From Ruminococcus sp. AM22-13 (GTDB lineage: Bacteria; Bacillota; Clostridia; Lachnospirales; Lachnospiraceae): a stretch of DNA of 64,000 nt. Shown here piece by piece: positions 18,447 to 28,073 of this stretch. Both the position numbers and the translations under genes were made by a program. Where the stretch lies: positions 90,728 to 154,727 of the forward strand of contig NZ_QRIL01000007.1 of assembly GCF_003471165.1 (NCBI RefSeq), given 5' to 3'. The notes under the pieces were generated by a model that had not been told where the DNA came from, did not search any database, and was given only the letters and a program-made list of their open reading frames with translations. The first letter of the stretch is position 1. Every line of letters begins with the position of its first letter.

Positions 18447-20822
18447 ATGGAAGACAACAAATTATGTCTCGAAAAGCAGCCTTTAAATCAGGAAATGCTT
18501 GACAAAATCGATGCTTACTGGCGTGCAGCTAACTATCTGTCTGCCGGACAGCTCTATCTTCTTGACAATCCACTTCTGAGAAAACCATTAACAATGGATC
18601 AGATCAAGAAGAAAATCGTTGGTCACTGGGGAACCGTACCTGGACAGAACTTTGTTTATGCACACTGCAATCGTGTCATCAAACGTTATGATCTGGATAT
18701 GATCCTTCTTTCCGGTCCAGGACATGGCGGAAACTTCATGATCGCCAATACTTATCTGGAAGGTTCTTACAGCGAAGTTTATCCAAACATCAGCCAGGAT
18801 GAGGAAGGTATGAAGAAAATGTTCAAACAGTTCTCCTTCCCATGTGGAGTTCCGAGCCACTGTGCACCGGAAACACCTGGTTCCATCAATGAAGGTGGTG
18901 AACTTGGTTACTCTATCGCTCATGCTTTCGGAGCTGTATTTGATAACCCTGACTTAATCGCAACTACAGTTGTAGGTGACGGTGAAGCTGAGACTGGTCC
19001 TCTGGCAACATCCTGGCAGTCCAACAAATTCCTGAACCCGATCACTGATGGTGCTGTACTTCCTATTCTTCATTTAAATGGATATAAGATCAGCAACCCG
19101 ACTATCTTCTCCCGTCTTTCTCATGAAGAACTTGAATGCTTCTTCAAGGGCTGTGGCTGGAAACCATACTTCGTTGAAGGCGATGACCCAATGACAATGC
19201 ACAAGAAGATGGCAGAAACAATGGATACTGTAATCGAAGAGATCAAAGCAATCCAGAAAAATGCTCGTGAGAACAATGATCCAGAGCGTCCGGTATGGCC
19301 TATGATCGTTCTTCGTACTCCTAAGGGATGGACAGGTCCTAAGGTTGTTGACGGACTTCAGATTGAAGGTTCTTTCCGTGCTCATCAGGTCCCGATTTCC
19401 ATGGAAAAACCAGAACATCTTGAACTTCTGAAAGAGTGGCTGGAAAGCTATCGTCCACAGGAACTGTTCGATGAAAACGGATGCCTGATTCCTGAACTGG
19501 CAGAACTGACTCCTAAGGGAAATGCACGTCTTGGTGCTAACCCACATGCTAACGGCGGACTTCTTCTGAAAGACCTTCGTCTCCCGGATTTCCGTGACTA
19601 CGGTATTGAAGTAGAGCCTGGCAAGACAAAAGCTCAGGATATGATCGAGCTTGGCGGATATATCCGTGATATCTTCAAACTGAATGAAGAGAACAAGAAC
19701 TTCCGTATCTTTGGACCAGACGAAAGTATGTCCAACCGTCTGTACAAAGTATTTGAATATCAGAAACGTGACTGGAACGCAGAAATGCTTGATACTGATG
19801 ACTGCCTTGCAAGAGACGGACGTATCATGGACAGTATGCTCAGCGAGCATATGTGTGAAGGATGGCTGGAAGGTTATCTGTTAACAGGTCGTCATGGTTT
19901 CTTCGCAAGTTATGAAGCATTCATCCGTATCGTTGACTCCATGGCAGCTCAGCACGCAAAATGGCTGAAAGTCTGCAACCAGCTTTCCTGGAGACAGCCG
20001 ATTGCATCCCTGAACTTCATCCTGACATCCAATGTATGGCAGCAGGACCACAACGGATTTACTCATCAGGATCCTGGATTCCTGGATCACATCGCTAACA
20101 AGAAAGCAGACGTGGTACGTATGTACTTACCACCAGACGCTAACTGCTTACTCTCCTGCTTCGATCACTGCATCAAGAGTAAGAACTATGTAAACGCAAT
20201 CGTAGCTTCCAAGCATCCAAGCTGCCAGTGGCTGACCATGGAGCAGGCTGTTAAGCACTGCACACAGGGTATCGGTATCTGGGAGTGGGCAAGCAATGAC
20301 TGCGGTGAAGAACCAGATGTTGTTATGGCTTGCTGTGGTGATACACCTACACTTGAAATCATGGCTGCTGTTACTATCCTTCGTGACGAAATGCCAGAAC
20401 TTAAGATTCGTGTTGTTAACGTAGTCGACCTGTTCAAACTGGAATCCGACCACAAACATCCACACGGCTTAAGTGATGCAGAGTACGATGCAATCTTCAC
20501 AAAAGACAAACCGGTTATCTTTGCATTCCATGGATATCCAACACTGATCCACGAACTTACTTATGGTCGTCATAACCACAATGTTTCCGTTCATGGATAT
20601 CAGGAAGAGGGTACAATTACTACTCCATTCGATATGCGTGTTCAGAACCAGATCGACCGTTTCAACCTTGTAAAAGATGCAATCATGCATCTGCCACAGC
20701 TTGGAAACAAAGGTTCTTACTTAATCCAGAAGATGAACGACAAGCTTGTTGAGCACAAACAGTACATCGCTGAATATGGCCAGGATCTTGAAGAGATCAG
20801 AAACTGGGAGTGGCATAAATAA
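18447..20822 (+). CDS. xfp: phosphoketolase (xylulose-5-P / fructose-6-P)
   Basis: 791 residues. Thiamine diphosphate enzyme that cleaves xylulose-5-phosphate, often also fructose-6-phosphate, to acetyl phosphate plus a sugar phosphate. Visible signatures: GPGHGG (residues ~91-96), the ThDP region [20 protein letters not shown] (~173-192), and the C-terminal family pattern [19 protein letters not shown]. Length matches the family (about 790-820). Monocistronic and followed by a perfect 24-bp palindrome. Codon choice is clearly biased toward GCT/GGT/CGT, unlike most neighbours, which suggests high expression. Confidence 0.96.
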   Translation: MEDNKLCLEKQPLNQEMLDKIDAYWRAANYLSAGQLYLLDNPLLRKPLTMDQIKKKIVGHWGTVPGQNFVYAHCNRVIKRYDLDMILLSGPGHGGNFMIANTYLEGSYSEVYPNISQDEEGMKKMFKQFSFPCGVPSHCAPETPGSINEGGELGYSIAHAFGAVFDNPDLIATTVVGDGEAETGPLATSWQSNKFLNPITDGAVLPILHLNGYKISNPTIFSRLSHEELECFFKGCGWKPYFVEGDDPMTMHKKMAETMDTVIEEIKAIQKNARENNDPERPVWPMIVLRTPKGWTGPKVVDGLQIEGSFRAHQVPISMEKPEHLELLKEWLESYRPQELFDENGCLIPELAELTPKGNARLGANPHANGGLLLKDLRLPDFRDYGIEVEPGKTKAQDMIELGGYIRDIFKLNEENKNFRIFGPDESMSNRLYKVFEYQKRDWNAEMLDTDDCLARDGRIMDSMLSEHMCEGWLEGYLLTGRHGFFASYEAFIRIVDSMAAQHAKWLKVCNQLSWRQPIASLNFILTSNVWQQDHNGFTHQDPGFLDHIANKKADVVRMYLPPDANCLLSCFDHCIKSKNYVNAIVASKHPSCQWLTMEQAVKHCTQGIGIWEWASNDCGEEPDVVMACCGDTPTLEIMAAVTILRDEMPELKIRVVNVVDLFKLESDHKHPHGLSDAEYDAIFTKDKPVIFAFHGYPTLIHELTYGRHNHNVSVHGYQEEGTITTPFDMRVQNQIDRFNLVKDAIMHLPQLGNKGSYLIQKMNDKLVEHKQYIAEYGQDLEEIRNWEWHK

Positions 20823-20860
20823 TTTCCAAAAATACCCGATGACAAGTGTCCAAACGTTTA

Positions 20861-20884
20861 GAGCGGGCAGATATCTGCCCGCTC
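20861..20884. terminator. bidirectional terminator-like perfect palindrome
   Basis: GAGCGGGCAGAT and ATCTGCCCGCTC abut with no spacer, between the convergent phosphoketolase and LysR genes. G/C-rich and followed by a T-containing but weak tail (TGTTATTC). Best read as a shared terminator. Confidence 0.7.
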
Positions 20885-20886
20885 TG

Positions 20887-21783
20887 TTATTCATATTCTC
20901 TATCTGTCAGGAATTTCTGGAATGCCTTAGATGCAATACTCTGTGGATATTCCGTATCATGGATAAGAATAATATTTCTCTGCGGAAGCGCTTCATTTAC
21001 TTCTATCTCAAATACTTTACCTGCTGCCAGATCATCTTTTGCAAATTCCTCGGGAAGAAATCCGATTCCCATATTGTAGCGCACCGCCGGAAGAATCATA
21101 TCAGTAGTTGCTAATTCGACATCCGGAGAAAACTGCAGTCCATTTTTGGCAAAATATGCATTCATGAAGTTTCTGGTAATTGCTTCTGATGTCAGGCTGA
21201 CCCAAGGATAAGAGGACAACTCTGCCAGTGAAACTTTCTTTCCCTTCAACTCTTCAAAACGTGTTCCGCCAATCAAAATTTCTTTATATTTTCTTACCAC
21301 TTTCATCTTCAATGGCTCTGACACCTGCAAGAATGCCGATACAACGGCAAGATCTATTTTCCCCTCTTTCAGTGCATTTACAGAATCTGTCGTACTGTTA
21401 TTTAATATCTTGAAGTGCACATTTGGATATTGAATATTAAAATCTCTGATTGCTTCAAACAGATAACAGTGAAGTGCCGTCTCCGTTGCACTGATATAAA
21501 TTGTTCCATTTTCCAGGCTGATCAGATTATTCAGGTTATCCTCACCTTTGAAAAACTGCGCACATCCGGCCGCCACATATTCATAAAAAATCCGTCCCTC
21601 CGGAGTCAGCTTCATTCCACTCTTGCTTCGTATAAATAATCTACACCCCAATATATTCTCCAGATTATGTATCGTCCTGGTCACTGCCGGCTGACTGGTC
21701 TTTAATACGGCCGCTGCTTTGGTCAGATTTTCATATTTCGATACGTAATAAAATACTTTATAATATTCAAAATTCGCGTTCAT
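20887..21783 (-). CDS. LysR-family transcriptional regulator
   Basis: 298 residues. The N-terminal winged helix-turn-helix (residues 1-60) reads NLTKAAAVLKTSQPAVTRTI, typical of LysR. A substrate-binding effector domain follows (ISATETALHCYLFEAIRDF...). Convergent with the phosphoketolase gene and divergent from the MATE exporter at 22102, so the exporter is its most likely target by the usual LysR arrangement. A 38-bp near-perfect palindrome lies 22 bp upstream of its start. The effector is unknown. Confidence 0.9.
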   Translation of the reverse strand: MNANFEYYKVFYYVSKYENLTKAAAVLKTSQPAVTRTIHNLENILGCRLFIRSKSGMKLTPEGRIFYEYVAAGCAQFFKGEDNLNNLISLENGTIYISATETALHCYLFEAIRDFNIQYPNVHFKILNNSTTDSVNALKEGKIDLAVVSAFLQVSEPLKMKVVRKYKEILIGGTRFEELKGKKVSLAELSSYPWVSLTSEAITRNFMNAYFAKNGLQFSPDVELATTDMILPAVRYNMGIGFLPEEFAKDDLAAGKVFEIEVNEALPQRNIILIHDTEYPQSIASKAFQKFLTDREYE

Positions 21784-21805
21784 TTTCTTCCTCGTCCGTC
21801 ATCAT

Positions 21806-21843
21806 CTAGTATGACTCACGCTAATTAGCGTGAGCCATACTAG
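21806..21843. promoter_or_regulatory. 38-bp near-perfect palindrome upstream of the LysR gene
   Basis: CTAGTATGACTCACGCTAA is followed without spacer by TTAGCGTGAGCCATACTAG; only one of 19 pairs is imperfect, and it becomes a G-U wobble in RNA of one strand. No T-run follows, so it is more likely an operator or a cruciform/hairpin element than a terminator. Confidence 0.7.
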
Positions 21844-21940
21844 TCCACTTTTACGCGCCTATTTTATCACAATTATTTTTTATACACAATCCAAAGCGAC
21901 AGCCTGTTAATACTTTGCACATTTTAACAAGCAAACTGTC

Positions 21941-21969
21941 TTTACAATAATTTCTGCTGGCATTATAAT
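21941..21969 (+). promoter_or_regulatory. predicted sigma-A promoter of the MATE gene at 22102
   Basis: TTTACA, 17-bp spacer, TATAAT. The -10 is consensus and the spacing ideal. It implies a 5' leader of about 125 nt before the start codon, in which I see no recognisable riboswitch. Confidence 0.65.
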
Positions 21970-22101
21970 TCGTTTGTAATATCAGAATTATGCAATATGT
22001 TATCCTGACTTATAACAGTCTTAACTAAATATCATTATTCTCTAATGTGTTATCCACCTATTCTAATCAGGGATGAACACTATTATTAAGGAGTACTACC
22101 T

Positions 22102-23475
22102 ATGTCTAAATCAACTCAAAAGAGTCGTGTCCTTGACATGACAGACGGAAACATTGCCAGGCTTCTGCTTTCATTTGCTTTCCCCATTTTTGTCGGGTGT
22201 GTTCTTCAGCAGGTTTATAACCTCGCCGATACTGCGATTGCCGGGCATTTACTCGGTGACGATGCATTAGCTCAGATTGGGGCCACTGCTGCCCTTTACA
22301 GTCTGATCACTTCCTTCTGTATTGGATTAACCAACGGTCTTTCACTCCCTGTCAGCCGTTGTTTTGGAAGCGGCAAGATGGATGAAATGAGAACATCCGC
22401 CTGCTGGATGATCATTTTATCATTTGCAGTCGCAGTTATAATGACTGCCGGATTCCTTATTTTCCGGTATCCGCTCCTTCGGGTTCTTCAGACACCAGAG
22501 GACACTTTTGCCGGCGCCATGAGTTATATCACTGTAATTCTGGCAGGAATTCCGCTGACCATGATTTACAATACGGAATCCGGACTTCTGCGCGCGATTG
22601 GAAACAGTATCACGCCGCTGATTTTCCTGATCGTCAGCAGTGTAATTAATGTGATTCTGGATGTCTTGTTTATGGGGCCATTACACTTCGGTGTGCAGGG
22701 TGCAGCTACCGCTACTATTCTGGCACAGGCTATCAGCGTTATCCTTTGCTCTTTCTATATACTGAAAAATTATCCTCAACTTCATATGAAACGTGAGGAT
22801 CTGCATGTATCTTCTGGATTTGTAATGGAAATGTTTGTTACCGGAATGAGCATGGCACTGATGAACGCCGTGTTTAGTATAGGAAGTGTTATTTTACAGA
22901 GCAGCATTAACGCTTTAGGAAATGTATACATAGCAGCCCAGGTAGGCGGCCGCAGATTGGCAGAGCTTTTTATGATGCCGGGAACTGCCCTTTCGACCAG
23001 CACTGCAACCTTTTCCAGCCAGAACTACGGTGCCGGCAAGCGTTCCCGTATCTGGGGCGGGGTGAAAGTTGCTTTCGGTCTTTACCTCATCTGGTGGCTG
23101 ATCGCAGTTGCTTTCTCAATCTTTATCGCACCTTATGCCGTACGGTTGATCACAGGAAGTACCAATCCGACAGTCATTGACAATGCTCTTCTTTATGTCC
23201 GAATCAGTACTGCCATGTTCCCACCGATGTCATTTCTCGTTATTATGCGAAATGCTCTCCAGGGAATGCGCCATCAGCTTTCGCCTCTGCTTTGCAGTGT
23301 TCTGGAACTGATCGGTAAAGTTATCTTTGCTTTCTGGATCGTACCGGTAAAAGGCTATATTGCCGTTTGCATTTGCGAACCGGTTACATGGGTAATCTGT
23401 TTTGTATTTATTGCCGGGGCTGCATTGATGTTTAGAAATGATTTTAAAGATAAAGCTGAAGCTTCTCTGCATTAA
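22102..23475 (+). CDS. MATE-family multidrug/sodium efflux transporter
   Basis: 457 residues, about 12 membrane segments in two six-helix bundles. The family patterns are visible: LLLSFAFPIFVGCVLQQVYN with DTAIAGHLLG in helix 1-2 and the second-half equivalent. Inner-membrane cation-coupled exporter of organic cations; substrate unknown. Ribosome site AAGGAG. Divergent from the LysR regulator. It is one of three MATE genes in this window (also 58597 and 62587), which are clearly different from one another in sequence. Confidence 0.92.
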   Translation: MSKSTQKSRVLDMTDGNIARLLLSFAFPIFVGCVLQQVYNLADTAIAGHLLGDDALAQIGATAALYSLITSFCIGLTNGLSLPVSRCFGSGKMDEMRTSACWMIILSFAVAVIMTAGFLIFRYPLLRVLQTPEDTFAGAMSYITVILAGIPLTMIYNTESGLLRAIGNSITPLIFLIVSSVINVILDVLFMGPLHFGVQGAATATILAQAISVILCSFYILKNYPQLHMKREDLHVSSGFVMEMFVTGMSMALMNAVFSIGSVILQSSINALGNVYIAAQVGGRRLAELFMMPGTALSTSTATFSSQNYGAGKRSRIWGGVKVAFGLYLIWWLIAVAFSIFIAPYAVRLITGSTNPTVIDNALLYVRISTAMFPPMSFLVIMRNALQGMRHQLSPLLCSVLELIGKVIFAFWIVPVKGYIAVCICEPVTWVICFVFIAGAALMFRNDFKDKAEASLH

Positions 23476-23489
23476 TAAAAAAAGCATAT

Positions 23490-23838
23490 CTGTTATACGT
23501 TTGATCGGTGTTTGCATCCAGGAGTATTACATTTGTTTCATCTCCATCCAGAATCATTCTGGCACGAAGCGCAGGTTTATGGATTTTTCACTATGATAGT
23601 CTTCTTTCATATAATCATCCGGATGGTTATCATTCTGTCCGATTGCAACAACAACTACCTGTGGCGTATATCCTGCAAAATCCCATTCTTTCGCTTCTCC
23701 GAAGATCGGATTATAATGAATTTTATTCCACGCTGTTTCCATACCGATAGCTTCAGGTTCATAAAACCATCCTGTATGATCCATCAGAGCAATTCCGCCC
23801 TGTTCTCCTCTCAAATACCGCCTTGCGTTTTTTTGCAC
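23490..23838 (-). pseudogene. fragment of a CE2-like SGNH esterase
   Basis: From a GTG codon at 23838 a 94-residue frame contains EWDFAGYTPQVVVVAIGQND and HPDDYM, which matches the central GxND block of carbohydrate esterase family 2 / SGNH hydrolases. The catalytic serine block upstream and the C-terminal Asp-His block are missing. After SEKS the frame breaks, and an overlapping frame continues KPALRARMILDGDETNVILL toward 23490. Too short and broken to be functional; the exact subfamily is uncertain. Confidence 0.6.
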
Positions 23839-23879
23839 AATATCATATAATATTTTCAGAACTTATTTATGCAATTAGT

Positions 23880-23918
23880 ATACCAACAAGTTGATTTCTT
23901 GAATTAACTTGTTGGTAT
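23880..23918. promoter_or_regulatory. 13-bp perfect inverted repeat upstream of the GH13 gene
   Basis: ATACCAACAAGTT and AACTTGTTGGTAT are separated by 13 bp, ending 21 bp before the glucosidase start. No T-run follows, so an operator (two half-sites 26 bp apart, LacI- or GntR-like) or a 5'UTR hairpin is more likely than a terminator. The regulator is not in the window. Confidence 0.65.
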
Positions 23919-23939
23919 GCCTGACGAAAGGATACTTTT

Positions 23940-25604
23940 ATGAAACACGAAAAAGACTGGTATAAGGATCTGGTAATCTACCAGATTTATCCGAGAAGTT
24001 TTAAAGATGGAAATAACGATGGAATCGGTGATTTAAAGGGAATGATCGAGAAGCTGGATTATCTGAAAGAGCTTGGAATCAATGCTGTATGGATGTCCCC
24101 TGTTTATGCTTCTCCAAATGTAGATAACGGTTATGACATTTCCGATTATTTCTCAATTATGGAAGAATTCGGAACCATGGAGGACTGGGAAGCTTTTCGC
24201 GATGGTGCACATGAGCGTGGAATCGCCATCATTATGGATCTGGTTTTGAACCATTCTTCTGATAAACACGTATGGTTCCAGGAATCAAAGAAATCCCGTA
24301 ATAACCCTTACAGTGATTACTATATCTGGCGTGACCCTGCGCCGGACGGTGGTGCTCCAAACTGCTGGATGTCTGTTTTTGGCGGAAGCGCCTGGGAATA
24401 TGTCCCGGAAAGAGGACAGTACTATCTTCATTTCTTTGCCAAAGAACAGCCGGATCTGAACTGGGATAACCCGGAAACCAAAGAGAAAATTTTTGATATT
24501 ATCCGTTTCTGGAACGAGAAAGGTGTTGACGGATACCGCATTGATGCCATCAGCTATCTGGATAAAGGTCTGGACGGACGTGCAGATATGAATGAGCCAA
24601 TCGGTACCGTAGCATGCGTGAATCTGGAAGGAACCCATCGCTACATCCGGGAAATGGTAGCTGAAACCATGGCTCCGGATAACCTGATGACAGTCGGAGA
24701 AGTCAACATTAACAATGAACAGGATGCCATCAATTATTCCAGTGCTGCAAGCAAAGAATTTAATATGTCCATTCCTTTTGTTTCTCCGATCGTAGAAATT
24801 CAGACCTGGTCACCGGAGAAAATGAAACGTGACCTTAAGAAAGATTACGAAGTTCTGAAAAAAGACGGATGGTGGGCAAGATTCTTAAGCAATCATGACA
24901 AACCACGCCAGGTTTCTCTTTATGGAAACGACAAGGAATACTGGGAAAAATCTGCCAAGATGCTGGCAGCTTATCTTCATACGCTTCCTGGTACTCCGTT
25001 TGTTTTCCAGGGTGAAGAATTTGGAATGACCAATGTTGCTTATCCTTCAATTGAGGACTATGACGATATTGATACCCGCAATTATTATAAGACCATGATC
25101 GAGCAGGGTTCTTCCCCGGAAGAATCACTGGCTGAATCCCAGAGTATCAGCCGTGACAACGCAAGAACTCCTGTACAGTGGGACGACAGCTTATATGCAG
25201 GCTTCTCAACGCATAAACCATGGATTGGCGTGAATCCAAACTATAAGGAAATCAACGCCGCCAGCCAGATGAAAGATGACAACTCTGTTTTCAGATTTTA
25301 TCAGAAACTGATTGCTCTGCGTAAAGAACATCCGGTAATGGCTCATGGAGATTTCAAGCTCTGCTGTCCGGAAAAAGGACCAGTGATCGCATATACCAGA
25401 AGCTATCAGGGTGAAACCTGGATGGCTGTGCACAACTTCTCGAAAGAGACACAGGAATTTGCATATAAAGAAACAGAGGTAGAATTACAGTCAGATACCC
25501 CTGTAATTATTTCCAATTATGAAGAAAGCACGATTACTTTCCATGGTGAAGTTCTCTCACTCAAACCTTATGAAACTGTCGTTTTTCAATTACGGTCTTG
25601 CTAA
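23940..25604 (+). CDS. malL: alpha-glucosidase / oligo-1,6-glucosidase, GH13
   Basis: 554 residues, the usual length for GH13 subfamily 31 cytoplasmic glucosidases. Conserved regions: DLVLNHSSDKHVWF (region I), GYRIDAISYL with the nucleophile Asp near residue 200, VGEVN with acid/base Glu near 255, and FLSNHDKPRQVSL near 320. Hydrolyses isomaltose, maltose or short dextrins; the Val-to-Ala change after the nucleophile (DAI, where many alpha-1,6 enzymes have DVI) leaves linkage specificity open. Start has AAAGGA upstream; terminator follows. The symbol is tentative. Confidence 0.88.
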   Translation: MKHEKDWYKDLVIYQIYPRSFKDGNNDGIGDLKGMIEKLDYLKELGINAVWMSPVYASPNVDNGYDISDYFSIMEEFGTMEDWEAFRDGAHERGIAIIMDLVLNHSSDKHVWFQESKKSRNNPYSDYYIWRDPAPDGGAPNCWMSVFGGSAWEYVPERGQYYLHFFAKEQPDLNWDNPETKEKIFDIIRFWNEKGVDGYRIDAISYLDKGLDGRADMNEPIGTVACVNLEGTHRYIREMVAETMAPDNLMTVGEVNINNEQDAINYSSAASKEFNMSIPFVSPIVEIQTWSPEKMKRDLKKDYEVLKKDGWWARFLSNHDKPRQVSLYGNDKEYWEKSAKMLAAYLHTLPGTPFVFQGEEFGMTNVAYPSIEDYDDIDTRNYYKTMIEQGSSPEESLAESQSISRDNARTPVQWDDSLYAGFSTHKPWIGVNPNYKEINAASQMKDDNSVFRFYQKLIALRKEHPVMAHGDFKLCCPEKGPVIAYTRSYQGETWMAVHNFSKETQEFAYKETEVELQSDTPVIISNYEESTITFHGEVLSLKPYETVVFQLRSC

Positions 25605-25639
25605 TATTACAGTTTGATTTCGATACCTGTATTCTTAAC

Positions 25640-25678
25640 ATAGAAAAAGAGCCCAAAAGAGGCTCTTTTTCTATGCTA
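25640..25678. terminator. bidirectional terminator between malL and folate operon
   Basis: CATAGAAAAAGAGCC, a 7-nt loop, and GGCTCTTTTTCTATG. T-runs occur on both strands inside the stem, so it can end both the plus-strand glucosidase transcript and the minus-strand folate operon. Confidence 0.85.
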
Positions 25679-25811
25679 ACTTCTCATGTTTTCCTACTCA
25701 AACCAACACGCGCCATCAATCACATGCTGCGAATGATGGCATTAACTATTTATGCGCTCTCAAGAAACGCCAGAATTTCGGCTTTGGTTTTTGAACTTTT
25801 TGTAAAGGCTT

Positions 25812-26669
25812 CTAACGGTATTTTGCAGTATTTTCAGATTTGTTCAGAAGGCTGTCCAGAAGCTGTGAAATGGTCTGATTTAATACAGGATGTCGCAGAT
25901 ACGGAGCAATCTGACTCATTGGTACAAGAACGAAATCTCGGTTGTGCAGATCAATATGGGGAATATGAAGATCTGGCATATCAATGATTTCCTGATCATA
26001 GAACAAGATATCCAGATCCAGTGTCCTCGGTCCCCAGTGGATGATACGTTCTCTGTTTGCCTCCTGTTCTAACTGATGCAGTCGCACAAGCAATTCCTCA
26101 GGAGTAAGAAGTGTCCGCATTTTCAGGACTCCATTTAAAAATTCATCCTGATCAGTAACTCCGTAAGGTTCTGTGATAAGATAATCGGAAATTGCCTCTA
26201 TGCGGCATCCTTTTGTCTCTGCCAGACCACGGATTCCATTGTCTATATACATCTTTTTATCACCCATATTAGAGCCAAAAGCAATGTAAGCAGTATGCCA
26301 TTTCCGCGTAATTTCCACAGATACGGTTTTCAGAGGAAGACCAACCGGTGCCCAGGGCTTTTCGATCTTCAGAGTGATTTTTTCAAGTCCGGAAAGAGAG
26401 CAAAGAAGCATTTCTGCAAGATTCTCTGCAAGAGATTCCAGAAGTTTATAAGTATGTTTTCTGGTGAAATCAGTGATCATATGGCTGACTTCGCCATAGT
26501 TTATGGAGGCAGACAACTCATCGGTTAATCCCGCCAGACGTGTTCTGGTAAAAAGCGTGGCAGAAATAACAAATTTCTGTCCCAGAACATTTTCTTCGGG
26601 ATATACACCATGGTTTGCAAAAACCTCCAGCTCTTTAATTTCTATTTTATCTAATCTGGTCTCATCCAT
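25812..26669 (-). CDS. folBK: bifunctional dihydroneopterin aldolase / HPPK
   Basis: About 285 residues from ATG 26669, which has AGAAAGG upstream; the in-frame ATG at 26708 lacks a ribosome site. FolB-like domain (DKIEIKELEVFANHGVYPEE, residues ~6-25, through ~120) joined to a FolK-like domain (AYIAFGSNMGDKK to about 275, with GPRTLDLDILFYD). The two consecutive steps give 6-hydroxymethyl-dihydropterin and its diphosphate in folate synthesis. Last gene of the folE-HD-folP-folBK operon. Fused folB-folK is common in Firmicutes. Confidence 0.92.
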   Translation of the reverse strand: MDETRLDKIEIKELEVFANHGVYPEENVLGQKFVISATLFTRTRLAGLTDELSASINYGEVSHMITDFTRKHTYKLLESLAENLAEMLLCSLSGLEKITLKIEKPWAPVGLPLKTVSVEITRKWHTAYIAFGSNMGDKKMYIDNGIRGLAETKGCRIEAISDYLITEPYGVTDQDEFLNGVLKMRTLLTPEELLVRLHQLEQEANRERIIHWGPRTLDLDILFYDQEIIDMPDLHIPHIDLHNRDFVLVPMSQIAPYLRHPVLNQTISQLLDSLLNKSENTAKYR

Positions 26670-26726
26670 AACAGTAAAGCCTTTCTGTATGTTATTTATA
26701 TTTACCATCTGTTTTGTGCCAGTAAT

Positions 26727-27542
26727 TTATCTGCGTCCCAGGATTGCTTCTGTCATCTGAATCACACGCTTATTTTCTTTAACATCGTGGACACGGACAA
26801 AAGAGCATCCTTTCATTACGCCAATTACACTGGTAGCCAAAGTCCCCTCTACGCGCTGATCTACCGGAAGCTCCAACGCCAGTCCTATCATGGATTTGCG
26901 TGATGTACCAAGGAGAACCGGAAATCCCAGATTCTGAAAAAGCTCCAGGTGATTCATTGCTTCCAGATTCATTTCAAATGTTTTTCCAAAACCAATTCCC
27001 GGGTCAAGCATGATTTTTTCATCTTTAATTCCAGCCTGTCTTGCAAGATTAACACATTCCTGTGTTTCAGCGAGCATATCAATGACAAAATTTTGATATT
27101 CTGTATTAGATTTGTTGTGCATCAGACAACAGGCCACATCATATTTTGCGATCACAGCTGCCATTTTCGGATCATATTTTAATCCCCAGATATCGTTAAC
27201 CAGGTCAGCTCCTGCCTGGATAGAGCTTTCAGCAACACTGCTCTTAAAAGTATCTACAGAAACAGGAATGTCAAAATGTTTTTTGACCGCTTCAATAACA
27301 GGAAGAACTCTCTGTGCTTCCTCATCAGCACTGACAGGAGTATGACCGGGACGTGTAGATTCGCCTCCGATATCAATAACATCTGCACCATCAGCAATCA
27401 TTGCCTCTGTATGTTTCAAAGCTTCATCCATATGATTCCATTTGCCGCCATCTGAAAAGGAATCAGGGGTAACATTTAAAATTCCCATTATGTAAGTATG
27501 ATTCTTAGTGTCAAAAAAACGGTTCCCAATTTTCATGAGCAA
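26727..27542 (-). CDS. folP: dihydropteroate synthase
   Basis: 271 residues. Condenses 6-hydroxymethyl-dihydropterin diphosphate with p-aminobenzoate. Signatures IMGILNVTPDSFSDGGKW and DVIDIGGESTRPGHTPVS are present, with the C-terminal SFVRVHDVKEN. The start is ambiguous: TTG at 27542 has GAAAGG at 8 nt, and ATG at 27536 is also possible. It lies 34 bp after the HD-domain gene. Confidence 0.95.
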   Translation of the reverse strand: MLMKIGNRFFDTKNHTYIMGILNVTPDSFSDGGKWNHMDEALKHTEAMIADGADVIDIGGESTRPGHTPVSADEEAQRVLPVIEAVKKHFDIPVSVDTFKSSVAESSIQAGADLVNDIWGLKYDPKMAAVIAKYDVACCLMHNKSNTEYQNFVIDMLAETQECVNLARQAGIKDEKIMLDPGIGFGKTFEMNLEAMNHLELFQNLGFPVLLGTSRKSMIGLALELPVDQRVEGTLATSVIGVMKGCSFVRVHDVKENKRVIQMTEAILGRR

Positions 27543-27575
27543 AGCCCATCCTTTCTTTTGTGCTTATAAAGAAGA

Positions 27576-28073
27576 TCAGTATTCAATTTTCATATTTTTT
27601 TTATCATCAGACCAATAGCATTCAGAAGCTGCGGAACATAAAAAACAATTTCTGGACTGCTTATCCGCTTTATAAAGAAGTGCTGTCAGCATACTGCAGG
27701 AATCTCCTTTTCGGTGATGTCCAATGGAAGACAGAATCAGTTCTTTTTCCTTCTCTGTAAAGTGCAGATCTGTCAGAATTTCCCTTGCGATTTCTACTCC
27801 TGCAATATCATGGGGAATGTTGTACTGATATTGCTGGGCACGTCCGATATCATGAAGAAGTGCTGCTGCATAGATAAGCTCTTTGGGCAGCTCCAGATGT
27901 TCCTCCAGTGCATAAATGTACATCAACCGTGCAACATCCAGAAAATGTTCAGGAGTATGACGGCAGAAGATCCGTTCACTCTCAAGTTCCTGTATTTTTT
28001 TATAATGTTCCTGATAAACCGGGTGCCTCCAGATCTGATTGACACGATCCATATCTGAAAAATTGTTATTCAT
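27576..28073 (-). CDS. HD-domain phosphohydrolase in the folate operon
   Basis: 165 residues. HD motif [20 protein letters not shown] followed by [13 protein letters not shown], with a further His in IGHHRKGD, so the metal-binding set H...HD...H...H is complete. The C-terminus carries a cysteine cluster, [10 protein letters not shown], that may bind metal. The start overlaps the folE stop (ATGA) and folP follows at 34 bp, so it is locked into the folate operon. It is a candidate for the dephosphorylation step between FolE and FolB, which otherwise has no gene in this cluster; this is inference. A general nucleotide or (p)ppGpp-type hydrolase is the alternative. Confidence 0.8.
   Translation of the reverse strand: MNNNFSDMDRVNQIWRHPVYQEHYKKIQELESERIFCRHTPEHFLDVARLMYIYALEEHLELPKELIYAAALLHDIGRAQQYQYNIPHDIAGVEIAREILTDLHFTEKEKELILSSIGHHRKGDSCSMLTALLYKADKQSRNCFLCSAASECYWSDDKKNMKIEY

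Noticed and set aside
18064..18486. 140-codon plus-strand frame upstream of the phosphoketolase gene.
   Set aside because: Low-complexity composition, no ribosome site, and it overlaps the true phosphoketolase start in another frame.
19074..19850. 258-codon minus-strand frame inside the phosphoketolase gene.
   Set aside because: Antisense to a strongly conserved, highly codon-biased gene; no independent support.
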